A stretch of 52,041 nucleotides of DNA from Synergistes sp. (GTDB taxonomy: Bacteria > Synergistota > Synergistia > Synergistales > Synergistaceae), in NCBI GenBank assembly GCA_017537925.1, contig JAFYJW010000075.1, positions 1 through 52,041 on the forward strand, in the 5' to 3' direction. The translations under genes were made by a program, and so were the position numbers. The notes beneath the pieces were generated by a model. The model had not been told where the DNA came from and searched no databases. It was given only the letters and a program-made list of their open reading frames with translations. Position 1 is the first letter of the stretch, and each line of letters begins with the position of its first letter. Positions 8,879 to 16,435 of the stretch are shown in pieces.

Positions 8879-9436
8879 GTGAAAAACCTTCTCCGCCTTT
8901 ATCTGATATTCCTGAAGATCGGCGCCGTCACCTTCGGCGGCGGGCTTGCGATGTATCCCATACTGCACCGCGAATTTATCGAGGAGCGCGGCTGGATCAC
9001 GGAGGACGAGCTGACCGATTATTACGCTGTCGGACAGTGTACGCCGGGGGTCGTCGCGATAAACGTTTCGACCTTCATAGGAAATAAGAGGGGCGGCGTG
9101 CCGGGCGGATTCGTTTCGACTTTCGGCTTTGCGACGGCGCCGTTTATTGTAATAGCGCTTCTTGCCGCTTCGCTGCGCGCCTTTTCCGAATACCCGGTCG
9201 TCAGAAACGCTTTTGCCGGCGTGCGCGTCTGTGTGTGCGTGCTCGTCGTGAACGCGGTATCGCGGCTCTGGAAGAACTCCGTCAAAGACCGCGTTACCTT
9301 TTTTATCTTTGCGTTCGTTTTCGCTCTCTGCGCCTCGGCAGCACTCCTTCCCTTCTCCGTGAGCCCGGCCGCGGTGGTAGCGGCGTCTGCCCTCTTTGGA
9401 ATAGCCTGGCAGCGCTGCAGGAGGAGAGCGAAATGA
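8879..9436 (+). CDS. Chromate transporter family protein, first half-size subunit
   Basis: This 185-aa membrane protein is one of a pair of single-domain CHR proteins that together resemble one full-length ChrA. The family signature appears near the N-terminus: FLKIGAVTFGGGLAMYPIL, then a GQCTPGVVAINVSTFIGN motif around residues 52-70. About five hydrophobic segments follow. The start is GTG 8879 with only a weak upstream purine stretch; no better in-frame start exists. Its stop overlaps the next gene's start by four bases (ATGA), so the two are translationally coupled. Split CHR pairs are common in anaerobes, and their true substrate (chromate, sulfate or another anion) is often untested. 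Confidence 0.88.
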   Translation: MKNLLRLYLIFLKIGAVTFGGGLAMYPILHREFIEERGWITEDELTDYYAVGQCTPGVVAINVSTFIGNKRGGVPGGFVSTFGFATAPFIVIALLAASLRAFSEYPVVRNAFAGVRVCVCVLVVNAVSRLWKNSVKDRVTFFIFAFVFALCASAALLPFSVSPAAVVAASALFGIAWQRCRRRAK

Positions 9437-10014
9437 TCTTTCTGCTGAAACTCTTCTGCGAGTTTTTCAAGGTCGGTCTCTTCGCGATAGGCGGAGGAAT
9501 GGCAACGCTGCCCTTTCTTTACGCGCTGTCGGCGCATAGCGGCTGGTTCACGGCGACCGACGTGGCAAACATGATAGCGGTCGCGGAATCCACTCCGGGC
9601 GCTATCGGCGTCAACATGGCGACCTTCGCCGGTTTTATAACAGCAGGCATTCCGGGAGCAGCCGCGTCGACGCTGGGGCTTATCCTGCCATCGATCATCG
9701 TAGTGCTGATAGTCGCCAACCTCTTAGAGAACTTTCATGAAAATACTCTCGTAAAAGACGCTTTCTACGCCCTGCGCCCTGCGGCTATCGCTCTGCTCTG
9801 CGCTTCGGGGATGAGCGTCTTTTCCGTTACGATGCTCTCATCGGAAAAGATAGCTTCCGCGACCGGTTTTTCAGCGTTTACGTCAGCCCTCAACTGGAAA
9901 GCGATGATCTTCGGCGTCATCCTTTACGCGATGCAGAAAAGGTTTAAGTGGAGCTTCGTATCCTTCGTGGCGCTCTCGGCAGCTGCCGGAATCATCTTCA
10001 GATTTTCCTGCTGA
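9433..10014 (+). CDS. Chromate transporter family protein, second half-size subunit
   Basis: This is the 193-aa partner of the preceding gene. ATG 9433 overlaps the upstream TGA in ATGA and is preceded by GGAGGAGAG; a longer frame upstream lies inside the previous gene and is rejected. It repeats the CHR motifs: FFKVGLFAIGGGMATLPFL at the N-terminus and AVAESTPGAIGVNMATF around residues 52-68. About five membrane segments follow. The two halves probably form a heterodimer of opposite topology, equivalent to the two halves of long ChrA proteins. No terminator is obvious between this gene and the feo promoter. Confidence 0.88.
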   Translation: MIFLLKLFCEFFKVGLFAIGGGMATLPFLYALSAHSGWFTATDVANMIAVAESTPGAIGVNMATFAGFITAGIPGAAASTLGLILPSIIVVLIVANLLENFHENTLVKDAFYALRPAAIALLCASGMSVFSVTMLSSEKIASATGFSAFTSALNWKAMIFGVILYAMQKRFKWSFVSFVALSAAAGIIFRFSC

Positions 10015-10046
10015 ATTTTTAATTTTATTTTTCTCCCCAAAAGCTG

Positions 10047-10103
10047 TTGACAAAACTGTTAGCCGATGCTAATCTGTCTGTGCGCTGGGTTAGCTTAAGC
10101 TAA
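10047..10103 (+). promoter_or_regulatory. feo promoter with twin TTAGC-N4-GCTAA operators (left copy)
   Basis: The promoter reads TTGACA (10047-10052), 17 bp, TAATCT (10070-10075). Two dyads of the form TTAGC-N4-GCTAA occupy 10059-10072, overlapping the -10 box, and 10090-10103, where the fully palindromic TTAGCTTAAGCTAA is seen. Their centres are 31 bp apart, about three helical turns. The layout fits repression by a metal-sensing regulator; the shape recalls DtxR/MntR-type boxes, but the regulator is not in this window. Confidence 0.72.
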
Positions 10104-10127
10104 TCAACGCAGAACGGAGGGGTAATT

Positions 10128-10340
10128 ATGATGCCTTTGGTCATGGCGGCCGCAGGGGAAATATACACGATAAAGGCTGTCGGAGGGGAAGGTAAAAAGC
10201 GCCGGTTCCTCGAGGGACTCGGCTTTGTCCCCGGTGCAGAGGTCGTAGTGCTTTCTAAAAGCTCCGGCAGCCTTATCGTTGGCATCAAGGGCTCGCGCAT
10301 AGCGCTGGACCGCCAGGCGGCACTGAAAATTCTTATCTGA
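10128..10340 (+). CDS. feoA: FeoA-domain protein (left copy)
   Basis: This 70-aa protein has the SH3-like FeoA fold, thought to bind and modulate FeoB. It starts at ATG 10128 (a second ATG follows at once) behind GGAGGGG. The FeoA pattern is visible in RRFLEGLGFVPGAEVVVLSK in the middle and GSRIALDRQAA near the end. It is almost identical to the FeoA at 16200, lacking one Ser-Gly pair. Its promoter and operators are intact, so it could still be expressed and iron-regulated. However, the downstream partner genes of this copy are destroyed, so any FeoA made here would have to act on the FeoB from the right copy. Confidence 0.9.
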   Translation: MMPLVMAAAGEIYTIKAVGGEGKKRRFLEGLGFVPGAEVVVLSKSSGSLIVGIKGSRIALDRQAALKILI

Positions 10341-10357
10341 CAACAGGGGGGTTCGTC

Positions 10358-10465
10358 ATGAAGACAATGAGAGACACAGATCCGGGGGAAACGGCCCGTG
10401 TCGTAAAGGCACACGGAGTAGATGGCAACATCCGTGTTTTGAATCAGACGATCCTTGTATTATGA
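10358..10465 (+). pseudogene. Truncated second feoA (left copy)
   Basis: The first 20 codons match the intact second feoA at 16436 (MKTMRDTDPGETARVVK...), with one Val-to-Ala change. After 10418 the sequence becomes unrelated, and the frame ends at TGA 10463-10465, giving a 35-residue hybrid product. The ribosome binding site (ACAGGGGGG) is kept. The break point marks the left edge of the inserted 5.6-kb segment. Confidence 0.85.
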
Positions 10466-10547
10466 CTGAATCAACGTTTCCTTAATGACGTTGTCTGAAA
10501 AACAGACGCTTTTCAGGGGGACGGTCAGTTTCGCCGCCGGTGTCCCG

Positions 10548-12920
10548 TCAGCCCTGTTTCCGTGGCGTTTTCCAGCTTCGGAAGAAAAACAGCAGCACCG
10601 CTGCGGCAGCGTAAACCGCCGCGCCGGCCATCATCGGCGTGAAAAGCCCATTAACGGGGAGCAAAAGCAACTCCGCGACCATGGGGGCAAAGGCCAACAG
10701 CACATAGCTCAGCACCACGAAAAAGACTAAGGCCGTGGACTCGTCCACCGTCTGTCGGACAACGCGGAGCGACATAAAGCGGTCAGTGGCCAGAGGGGTG
10801 GCAAATCCATCCAGGAAGCCCAGAACCATACTGGTGATGACAATCATCACCGCCGCCGGCGGGACATGGAGGATGAAAATGCCGAATGCGGTGAGGGCAA
10901 AGGCAAAGGCAATACAGGGTTGGAGCCCAAAACGCCGCTTCGCCGAAGACACTAAGGCCGGGCCGATATAGATGCCGGCAAGGCCGTTGGCAATGTAGCA
11001 ATAGCTGAGCATAACGGAGGATATCCCGCGGGCCTGGCAAATGGCGGGGATCAGCGTGACACAGAGCATGACGCCTATGTTAAGGGGAACGCCGATAAAC
11101 AGGATGAAGAACAGTATCTCCCGGGAGAAGACCATGCGAAGAAACCGTCCGGACTGAAAAGCACTCTTTCGGGCTGCGGGAGCCGTCTCCGTTTCCTTGG
11201 CGTGTCGGGTCAGGGCACTCCAAGGCAGGAGCAGCAGTGTTCCCGCCAGATAGGCCACGGAGACCGCGGCGGAAATAAGAAAGGTGGCGGAGTAACCCAG
11301 GTTGGCGGAGAGAATGGCCCCCAGACCAGCGCCGCAGGTGGCGCCGGCCAGCAGACCCGCGTTGTCCTGAGAGATATTTTCATCCCGACCAGCCTCCGTC
11401 GTATAGCCGCGGGTGATCAGGTAGTTGGACACCTGCTTGAAGCCGGCGTAGGCGATACCTGCCAGCGCTCGGCATAGTACAACGACCAGCGCACCGCCCA
11501 AGGCAAAGACGGTCAGGTTACAGGCGGCCATGAGGAGTGTGGAGAGTATTAGCACCGCCCTGACGTTGAATTTTTTCACAAAGCGGGGCAGCAACAGCAT
11601 CCCAACCATCTGAGTCAGGCCCTCCATGGTCAAAGGCAGGGCGGCGGTGACGCCCAGGGACAGGCCGAACAGAGCCTCTCCGCTGTCCCGGATCAGCATG
11701 GCGGCGTAGGGCACACACATGTACTCCGCTGCGGAGCAGAGAAAACCCGTGAAGCGCAGGGAGAGGCTGACCTGCTTTTCGGACAGGCTGTCCTCCGGCC
11801 GCGTCTGCCGGAGAAGGTACAGCTCCACCAGATTATTCAGTTCCAAAACAAAGACCATCAGGATAACCATTGTGGACAGCAGCACCAGAATGATGCGCCG
11901 CATCTCCGCGTCAATGGCCGCGCCGGAAATTTCCGCCTGAAGATAGAGAATTATGCCGCCCTCGCCGGAGGAACTGAACTCGTAGGTTATCAGGTCGGAT
12001 TCTTCCGGTAGGAGCTGTATCTTGGAAATCCGCTCCGCAACGGTCACAGAGCGCAGGATTGCGATGGAGGACAGACGGTCGTAGAGGTAATCTGAAATCC
12101 CGTCCACCTCCCGAAGATCCACGCCCTGACTCTGGACACGGTCCATCTTCTCCTCCAGCTGGAGGAGCGTGACGCTGATGGAATCCTTGATTCGCGTTCG
12201 GTAATCCGCCTGATAGGAGTAGAGGGAGAAAACAGACAAAAACAGGATGCCTGCCGACATGATCACCACGGTGAGAAACTTTTCTTTGGCCCGGCTCCCG
12301 CCGTTTTTCTCCCGCCACTTTTCGCCCCGCATCACCGCAGCGAGGATGGCCAGCGCAATGCACTCCGCCACGATGATAAAGACTGTCTGAAAGAAGATCT
12401 GCCGCTGCAAGGAGACAAAGCTCGCGTCATAGACGGATTCCGGATAGAGGCAGCCGAACCAGCCGATGATTGCGCCATCCTCATGAATGGGGGTGAAGAC
12501 CCCGTGGAGGGAGCCGCGGGCGATACCGCCGCCCTCCTCGGACAGTCCCGCAAAATCCCGAATCACGTTTTTCGACTGGAGGAACCGGAGCAGGCGCGCG
12601 AGGTCAGTGTCCTCGGCCCAGTAGAGCAGTCTGCCCTCCCGGTCCAGCACAAATGGGTCAGTCCCATCACAATACAGGGAAAAACCGGCGAAGACCTCGT
12701 CCATACCGTAATAGTTTTCAAAACTCTTGCCAAAGTTGAGGGCAGTCTCCATCACGGAAACGGTCTCCCGCTCCACCCGTGCAATGGCCTGCTCCCCCAG
12801 CTCCAGCGCCGAGGTGCGGTAGTTCAAATAACCCATGGCGCTGACAAAACAGACGGCGAATACAGCCACCAGGATCAGTACCGGCAGATATAGCCGTTGT
12901 ACCTTATTTTTGTCCTTCAC
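10548..12920 (-). CDS. MFS transporter with two N-terminal extracytoplasmic sensor-like domains
   Basis: This 790-aa protein begins at GTG 12920, overlapping the end of the solute-binding protein gene by 17 bp, with GAGAGG upstream. A membrane helix (~9-30) leads to an extracytoplasmic domain of about 145 residues containing a PAS/Cache-like stretch (DPFVLDREGRLLYWAED). Then come a helix (~177-200), another helix (~220-238), a second extracytoplasmic domain (~240-345) and a helix (~348-370). The last 400 residues are a 12-helix major facilitator domain. The layout suggests a transporter gated or tuned by an external ligand, perhaps one delivered by the coupled binding protein. Substrate unknown. 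No signalling output domain is present. Confidence 0.75.
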   Translation of the reverse strand: MKDKNKVQRLYLPVLILVAVFAVCFVSAMGYLNYRTSALELGEQAIARVERETVSVMETALNFGKSFENYYGMDEVFAGFSLYCDGTDPFVLDREGRLLYWAEDTDLARLLRFLQSKNVIRDFAGLSEEGGGIARGSLHGVFTPIHEDGAIIGWFGCLYPESVYDASFVSLQRQIFFQTVFIIVAECIALAILAAVMRGEKWREKNGGSRAKEKFLTVVIMSAGILFLSVFSLYSYQADYRTRIKDSISVTLLQLEEKMDRVQSQGVDLREVDGISDYLYDRLSSIAILRSVTVAERISKIQLLPEESDLITYEFSSSGEGGIILYLQAEISGAAIDAEMRRIILVLLSTMVILMVFVLELNNLVELYLLRQTRPEDSLSEKQVSLSLRFTGFLCSAAEYMCVPYAAMLIRDSGEALFGLSLGVTAALPLTMEGLTQMVGMLLLPRFVKKFNVRAVLILSTLLMAACNLTVFALGGALVVVLCRALAGIAYAGFKQVSNYLITRGYTTEAGRDENISQDNAGLLAGATCGAGLGAILSANLGYSATFLISAAVSVAYLAGTLLLLPWSALTRHAKETETAPAARKSAFQSGRFLRMVFSREILFFILFIGVPLNIGVMLCVTLIPAICQARGISSVMLSYCYIANGLAGIYIGPALVSSAKRRFGLQPCIAFAFALTAFGIFILHVPPAAVMIVITSMVLGFLDGFATPLATDRFMSLRVVRQTVDESTALVFFVVLSYVLLAFAPMVAELLLLPVNGLFTPMMAGAAVYAAAAVLLFFFRSWKTPRKQG

Positions 12921-14109
12921 GGTAGCCTCTCTCCGTATATATCTCGTCGCACGCCGTCAGAAACTCAAAATCCAAGGTGTAGCCGATGCGCTTTGCCACA
13001 TCGAAGTTGACATAGATACCGGGCGCGCTGGTGTAGACACAGGGCAAGCTGCCCGCCTCAGCGCCGTTCAGAATCTGCACGATGGCATTCGCCACGAAGC
13101 GGCCCACGTTGACCAGGTCGTAGGCGTTGATCAGCATCAGCGCCCCGTGGCGCAGGGCTTCCACGTCGTCCATCAGATACACAGGGACGCGTTTGTCGTA
13201 GAGCGGTTTTAACAGGTCCTGCATGCGGCTCAGGTCGTTGATAAGATCCACCGTCAGGAAGAAGGCATCGATGTTCTCCCGCGCCATGCTCTGAAGCTGC
13301 CGCCTCACCAGCTCATAGTAGCTGTCCAGCTCCTCCGCGGTTTCCCTGGGCTGCTCGGCGATGTTGTACTTGACCAGCTCAAAGCCGATCTCCCTGGCGG
13401 AGGCCTCAATATCCGGCACGCCGGAGATGATCTCGTCTCCGTAGACAATCAAGCCCAGCTTTGTAAAGGGGCGAATCGAGTGGTAGTATTTGAGCTGCCG
13501 CAGGGGCAGGGACGGCTCCACATGGGCCCAGACGTTGGGGTTCCCGCTGCCCGTCGTGGCGGAATCAATGATGCCGGAGGCCACCGGATCCGTGGCGGAG
13601 AAGTCCGTCATGGGGATGGGTAGACCAAGGTTCTTGACAAACACGCCAGCGTTGGTGCCGAAGGTGATGACCAGGTCGATGTCCTTACCGGCCCGGCTTT
13701 TCAAGTCAGAGGCGATGTCCGTTTTATCCTCATTACACACGTCGTAGAAGGCCCCCTCCGCGAAAGCGATATAGGGTCCCAGGTCAGCCTGTTCCAAAGC
13801 ATCATACATCTGCGCTGTGGAGAGCTGCCGCGCTTCGATCTCCGCAATGGTGAAGGGCAGACTGCCCGCCGCGATCCAGCCGGATTTTTCCAGTCCCGTA
13901 AGAATGTAGTAGAACTGGCGGCTGGCGGGCATATACTTGTCATAGTCCACAAAGGAGAAGCGGTATTTGTCCCCGTTTTCCTTCGCGTGCGGCGCGCCGC
14001 TCCCCTTCGTCTCCGGCTCCGCCGCGGCGAAAAGCATTGGGACGGTCCACAGGTTCAGAAACAGCGCCGCGACCAAAATCAACGCGCCAAGGTTTCTTTT
14101 CTTCTTCAT
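12904..14109 (-). CDS. ABC-type solute-binding protein (TrpX/ABC_sub_bind-like)
   Basis: This 401-aa exported protein has a clean signal peptide (MKKKRN, then a hydrophobic stretch ending AAAEPE). A two-lobed periplasmic binding fold follows, with features of the ABC_sub_bind/TrpX family: the GTNAGVF motif in lobe one, PIPMTDFSATDPVASGI, then the GLIVYGDE hinge region. Start ATG 14109 overlaps the stop of the preceding frame as ATGA. No ABC permease or ATPase gene is near. Instead the gene overlaps an MFS transporter with external sensor-like domains, an unusual pairing. Relatives bind small amino-acid-like ligands; the ligand here is unknown. Confidence 0.78.
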   Translation of the reverse strand: MKKKRNLGALILVAALFLNLWTVPMLFAAAEPETKGSGAPHAKENGDKYRFSFVDYDKYMPASRQFYYILTGLEKSGWIAAGSLPFTIAEIEARQLSTAQMYDALEQADLGPYIAFAEGAFYDVCNEDKTDIASDLKSRAGKDIDLVITFGTNAGVFVKNLGLPIPMTDFSATDPVASGIIDSATTGSGNPNVWAHVEPSLPLRQLKYYHSIRPFTKLGLIVYGDEIISGVPDIEASAREIGFELVKYNIAEQPRETAEELDSYYELVRRQLQSMARENIDAFFLTVDLINDLSRMQDLLKPLYDKRVPVYLMDDVEALRHGALMLINAYDLVNVGRFVANAIVQILNGAEAGSLPCVYTSAPGIYVNFDVAKRIGYTLDFEFLTACDEIYTERGYREGQK

Positions 14110-14306
14110 AGATACACCTTATCCAATCTTTCGGTCATCATGCACAGCCGCTCGCTGTGGACATATCCAATGCCGTTGCGTGCGTTAATCTCCTGCACGC
14201 TGACGCCCGGTTCCCCAGGAGCACCGCCGTATCCCCTACGGCCGCCTCGCTGCGAACCACGGAAGCCAGCCAGCGGCTGGCAGCACAGCGGAACGGAGGC
14301 GTTGAC
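14106..14306 (-). pseudogene. Remnant resembling the C-terminus of an alanine racemase
   Basis: Directly before the solute-binding protein, two minus frames together give a protein-like tail: VRSEAAVGDTAVLLG in one frame, then, after a one-base shift near 14236, GVSVQEINARNGIGYVHSER and TERLDKVYL up to the stop. The order (VGDxxVLLG, SV-x-E-I, a GIxY block, R-L/V-x-K/R-V-Y) follows the C-terminal beta-domain of PLP-dependent alanine racemases. Only about 55 codons survive, with no start. The stop overlaps the next gene as ATGA, so the ancestral gene was translationally coupled to it. Family assignment is inferred by eye. Confidence 0.45.
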
Positions 14307-14309
14307 CGT

Positions 14310-15862
14310 CTACACGGCAAATACCTTCGCGCAGAACCGCAGGACGCTCTTCACCCGACCTTCGCCGCCGTACCAGATCCATTCGTACCTCTGCCCAGGC
14401 CGATTTATGTATTCCCATCCGCGATTCCATTCCTCGGATACCTCCAGTACAACTCCTCCGCAATGCGGGGATACCAGTCTTTCTCCCGCTCGTCCGGAGA
14501 TACCAAGTCGAAATACATTTCCGACAGGCCGATGATGTGGGCGTCCCAAAGCTTTGTCCCGGCAATCAGTTTCCCGATACGGCTGTAAGACGGTTTCTCC
14601 ATCCAGAATTCCACCGGCCCCGCCGATGTGGCGAAGCCTTCGCCCCGGTACAGGGAAAACATTGGGCCGCTGATGTAACCTGTACAATCGTACGCTAAGA
14701 CGGTCTCCGCTTCGGTTTCCAATCCAGCGCCGCGCAACGTCTCCGCCAGCGCCCTCTGCCACTGGGGCAGATAGCCGGCCTGGAACATCCCGCCGAGCCA
14801 GGTCACGCCCCGCTCAAAAAACAGCAAGATCACCATGGACAGCACGCCGGGCAGAAGTTTTCGTTCCTCCAAAAGCCCTCTCAGCGCCTCCACAGGGTAC
14901 CGGACAGGCTGCTTTCTCCAATCCTCGCCTATTAGGCTGCCGTCTTCCTGCAGCCGCAGGGAGAGCTTTCGCCCCTTCTCATCCACGCCCAGGATTAGTT
15001 TCTCCGACAACCTGCTTCCGTCCGGCAGTTCCGCCGTGCCGATGGCTTTCCTCAGCTCTGGCTCCAGGAGCAACCTGGCAAGCAGACTGCGCCCTTCCGC
15101 AAGCTCCCGCAGCAGTAGGGGACGCAGCAACTCCTCCGCCTCCATATAGACCAGAACGGGAGCGCTGTCTCGAAACAGTCCCCGGGACAGCGTCGCCCCC
15201 GCCATGGTGACCTGGTCGGAAAAACGGGCGGCGAGTCCGGCTTTTTCCGTCTCATAGAGGGCGCGTAGGATTTCATCCAAGGCCTTTTCCAGCTTGGGGG
15301 AGCCTGCCGCTCCGAAATAGTGCTTGCGGAAGCGGTCCAGCAGCTCCCGGTCCACCGGTGCGGCGCAGGAGGCGAGCTGACCGCTGTGTTTGTCGGGGAA
15401 CAGTGGCAGCAACTGTTTTTTATCCCGGATGGTGTATGCGCTTATACCTCTGGCATAGGATGAGCTTCCCAGCTCCACCTGACCGGCGCAGAGTATCGGC
15501 ACATAGCCTGAGCCGTCCCCCATCTCCCGCAGCAGCGCTGCGTAGAGCAGGTCGCTCTGAAATGACTGGGAGTTGAACAGGGAACCCAGGTGATCCGCCG
15601 TGCAGGTTACGCCCAGGCTCAGTGCGGCAACCGTGCCGCTCCCTGCAGCCTCGCCCAGCCGCTCTGCTACGTAATCCGCCGCGATGCTCAGAAAATCCCC
15701 CGGATCACTCGGGGCTTTGACGCGGCGGTTGGTCCGAACCTTTTCCGCCTGCGCCCGGAGAAATGCGTCCAGAGTCAGATTCCCCCGGCTCCGGCAGGCG
15801 CGTACCGTTTCATTGCGCCGGCAGCACTCCTCCAGCAGGGGGTCTATATTGCGATGATCCAT
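14310..15862 (-). CDS. Unrecognised 485-aa protein with probable C-terminal frameshift
   Basis: I do not recognise this family. The open frame 15862-14405 encodes 485 residues. It is soluble and Leu/Arg/Glu-rich, with a conserved-looking core: TVAALSLGVTCTADHLGSL, then YVPILCAGQVELGSSSYARG near residues 85-145, and a C-terminal TKLWDAHIIGLSEMY. No signal peptide is seen. Near 14450 the reading appears to slip. The adjacent frame continues to TAG at 14310-14312 with strongly coding, aromatic-rich sequence (EEWNRGWEYINRPGQRYEW...), whereas the called frame ends in a short weak tail. Hence the extent given here. The start ATG is five bases from the stop of a small upstream ORF, suggesting coupling; a good AGGAGG lies 17 nt upstream. 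Confidence 0.6.
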
Positions 15863-15864
15863 TG

Positions 15865-16002
15865 CTATAGTTTGCCGCTCCTCCTAACCTGCATAAAGCG
15901 GAAAAATATCGTGCTGTATCCTCTTCCGAGAGGGGCGGCCACAAGAGCAAAGATAACGAACATTGCTGCGAACCGTTTTGCAAGAATCTTTCTTAATAGC
16001 AT
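15865..16002 (-). CDS. Small membrane ORF at the edge of the inserted segment, probably truncated
   Basis: A 45-codon frame contains a hydrophobic stretch (AAMFVIFALVAAPLG) flanked by basic residues (LLRKILAKR before, FRFMQVRRSGKL after). Its stop lies two bases before the start of the 485-aa gene, consistent with an operon. The frame stays open upstream of its ATG to the right edge of the segment at about 16016. It may therefore be the C-terminal tail of a membrane protein cut off by the rearrangement. No family recognised. Confidence 0.4.
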   Translation of the reverse strand: MLLRKILAKRFAAMFVIFALVAAPLGRGYSTIFFRFMQVRRSGKL

Positions 16003-16016
16003 GCCCCCGTTTCCCG

Positions 16017-16071
16017 GAATGGTGGGTTGCCTGCCCCCTCAGCCTACTTTGTCGGTATTGCCTCCATCTGA
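16017..16071 (+). pseudogene. feoB fragment (scar of the left feo copy)
   Basis: About 50 bp match the middle of the intact feoB at 18079-18140. The match includes 30-odd consecutive identical bases around CAGCCTACTTTGTCGG, with a 4-bp TGCC duplication and a 13-bp deletion relative to the intact gene. It proves that a feoB once followed the left feoA pair. No translation is possible. Confidence 0.8.
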
Positions 16072-16118
16072 TTTTTTCTTTAATTACTAATTATTATAAT
16101 TATACTCCCCAAAAGCTG

Positions 16119-16175
16119 TTGACAAAACTGTTAGCCGATGCTAATCTGTCTGTGCGCTGGGTTAGCTTAAGCTAA
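16119..16175 (+). promoter_or_regulatory. feo promoter with twin TTAGC-N4-GCTAA operators (right copy)
   Basis: This is identical to the left copy: TTGACA 16119-16124, TAATCT 16142-16147, dyads at 16131-16144 and 16162-16175. It drives the intact feoA-feoA-feoB operon. Complete conservation of both dyads while the coding DNA has drifted suggests they are functional operators. Confidence 0.75.
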
Positions 16176-16199
16176 TCAACGCAGAACGGAGGGGTAATC

Positions 16200-16418
16200 A
16201 TGATGCCTTTGGTCATGGCGGCCGCAGGGGAGATACACACTATAAAAACTGTCGGAGGGGAAGGTAAAAAGCGCCGGTTCCTCGAAGGACTCGGTTTCGT
16301 CCCCGGCGCAGAGGTCGTAGTGCTTTCTAAAAGCTCCGGCTCCGGCAGCCTTATCGTTGGCATCAAGGGCTCGCGCATTGCTCTGGACCGCCAGGCGGCA
16401 CTGAAAATTCTTATCTGA
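16200..16418 (+). CDS. feoA: FeoA-domain protein (intact operon, first)
   Basis: This 72-aa FeoA-fold protein is the first gene of the intact ferrous iron uptake operon. It starts at ATG 16200 behind GGAGGGG. It carries the FeoA core FLEGLGFVPGAEVVVLSK and the C-terminal RIALDRQAALKI. It is nearly identical to the left-copy protein, with one extra Ser-Gly in the loop after VVLSK. The next gene starts 17 bases after its stop. FeoA proteins interact with FeoB and are needed for efficient Fe(II) transport in several bacteria. Confidence 0.92.
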   Translation: MMPLVMAAAGEIHTIKTVGGEGKKRRFLEGLGFVPGAEVVVLSKSSGSGSLIVGIKGSRIALDRQAALKILI

Positions 16419-16435
16419 CAACAGGGGGGTTCGTC

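Larger units (their letters stand above)
10033..10418 (+). repeat. Left copy of duplicated feo promoter-feoA-feoA' segment
   Basis: These 386 bp are a direct repeat of 16105-16496. Identity starts at CTCCCCAAAAGCTGTTGAC and ends inside the second feoA, after CACGGAG. The copies differ by scattered, largely synonymous substitutions in feoA and by a 6-bp in-frame indel (one extra Ser-Gly pair in the right copy); the promoter and operators are identical. The amount of drift argues for a duplication that is not brand new. Confidence 0.9.
10419..16016. mobile_element. Foreign 5.6-kb segment inserted in a duplicated feo operon
   Basis: Both edges are defined by interrupted feo sequence: feoA' on the left (ends 10418) and a feoB scar on the right (begins about 16017). 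Everything inside is on the minus strand and looks unlike the surroundings: runs of CTCC and GGCC are common, and isoleucine ATA codons, frequent in the neighbouring feoB, look rare. There is no transposase, integrase, or obvious terminal repeat, so the entry mechanism is unknown. The segment carries a truncated membrane ORF, an unknown gene, an alanine-racemase-like scar, a solute-binding protein and an MFS transporter. Confidence 0.65.

Noticed and set aside
14157-14588. Plus-strand open frame of 143 codons inside the foreign segment
   Set aside because: Antisense to the frameshifted end of the 485-aa gene and the racemase-like remnant, both of which read sensibly on the minus strand.
10419-16016. 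Insertion sequence or integrative element
   Set aside because: I looked for a transposase, integrase, terminal inverted repeats and target-site duplication and saw none; the flanking repeats are duplicated feo sequence, not element ends.
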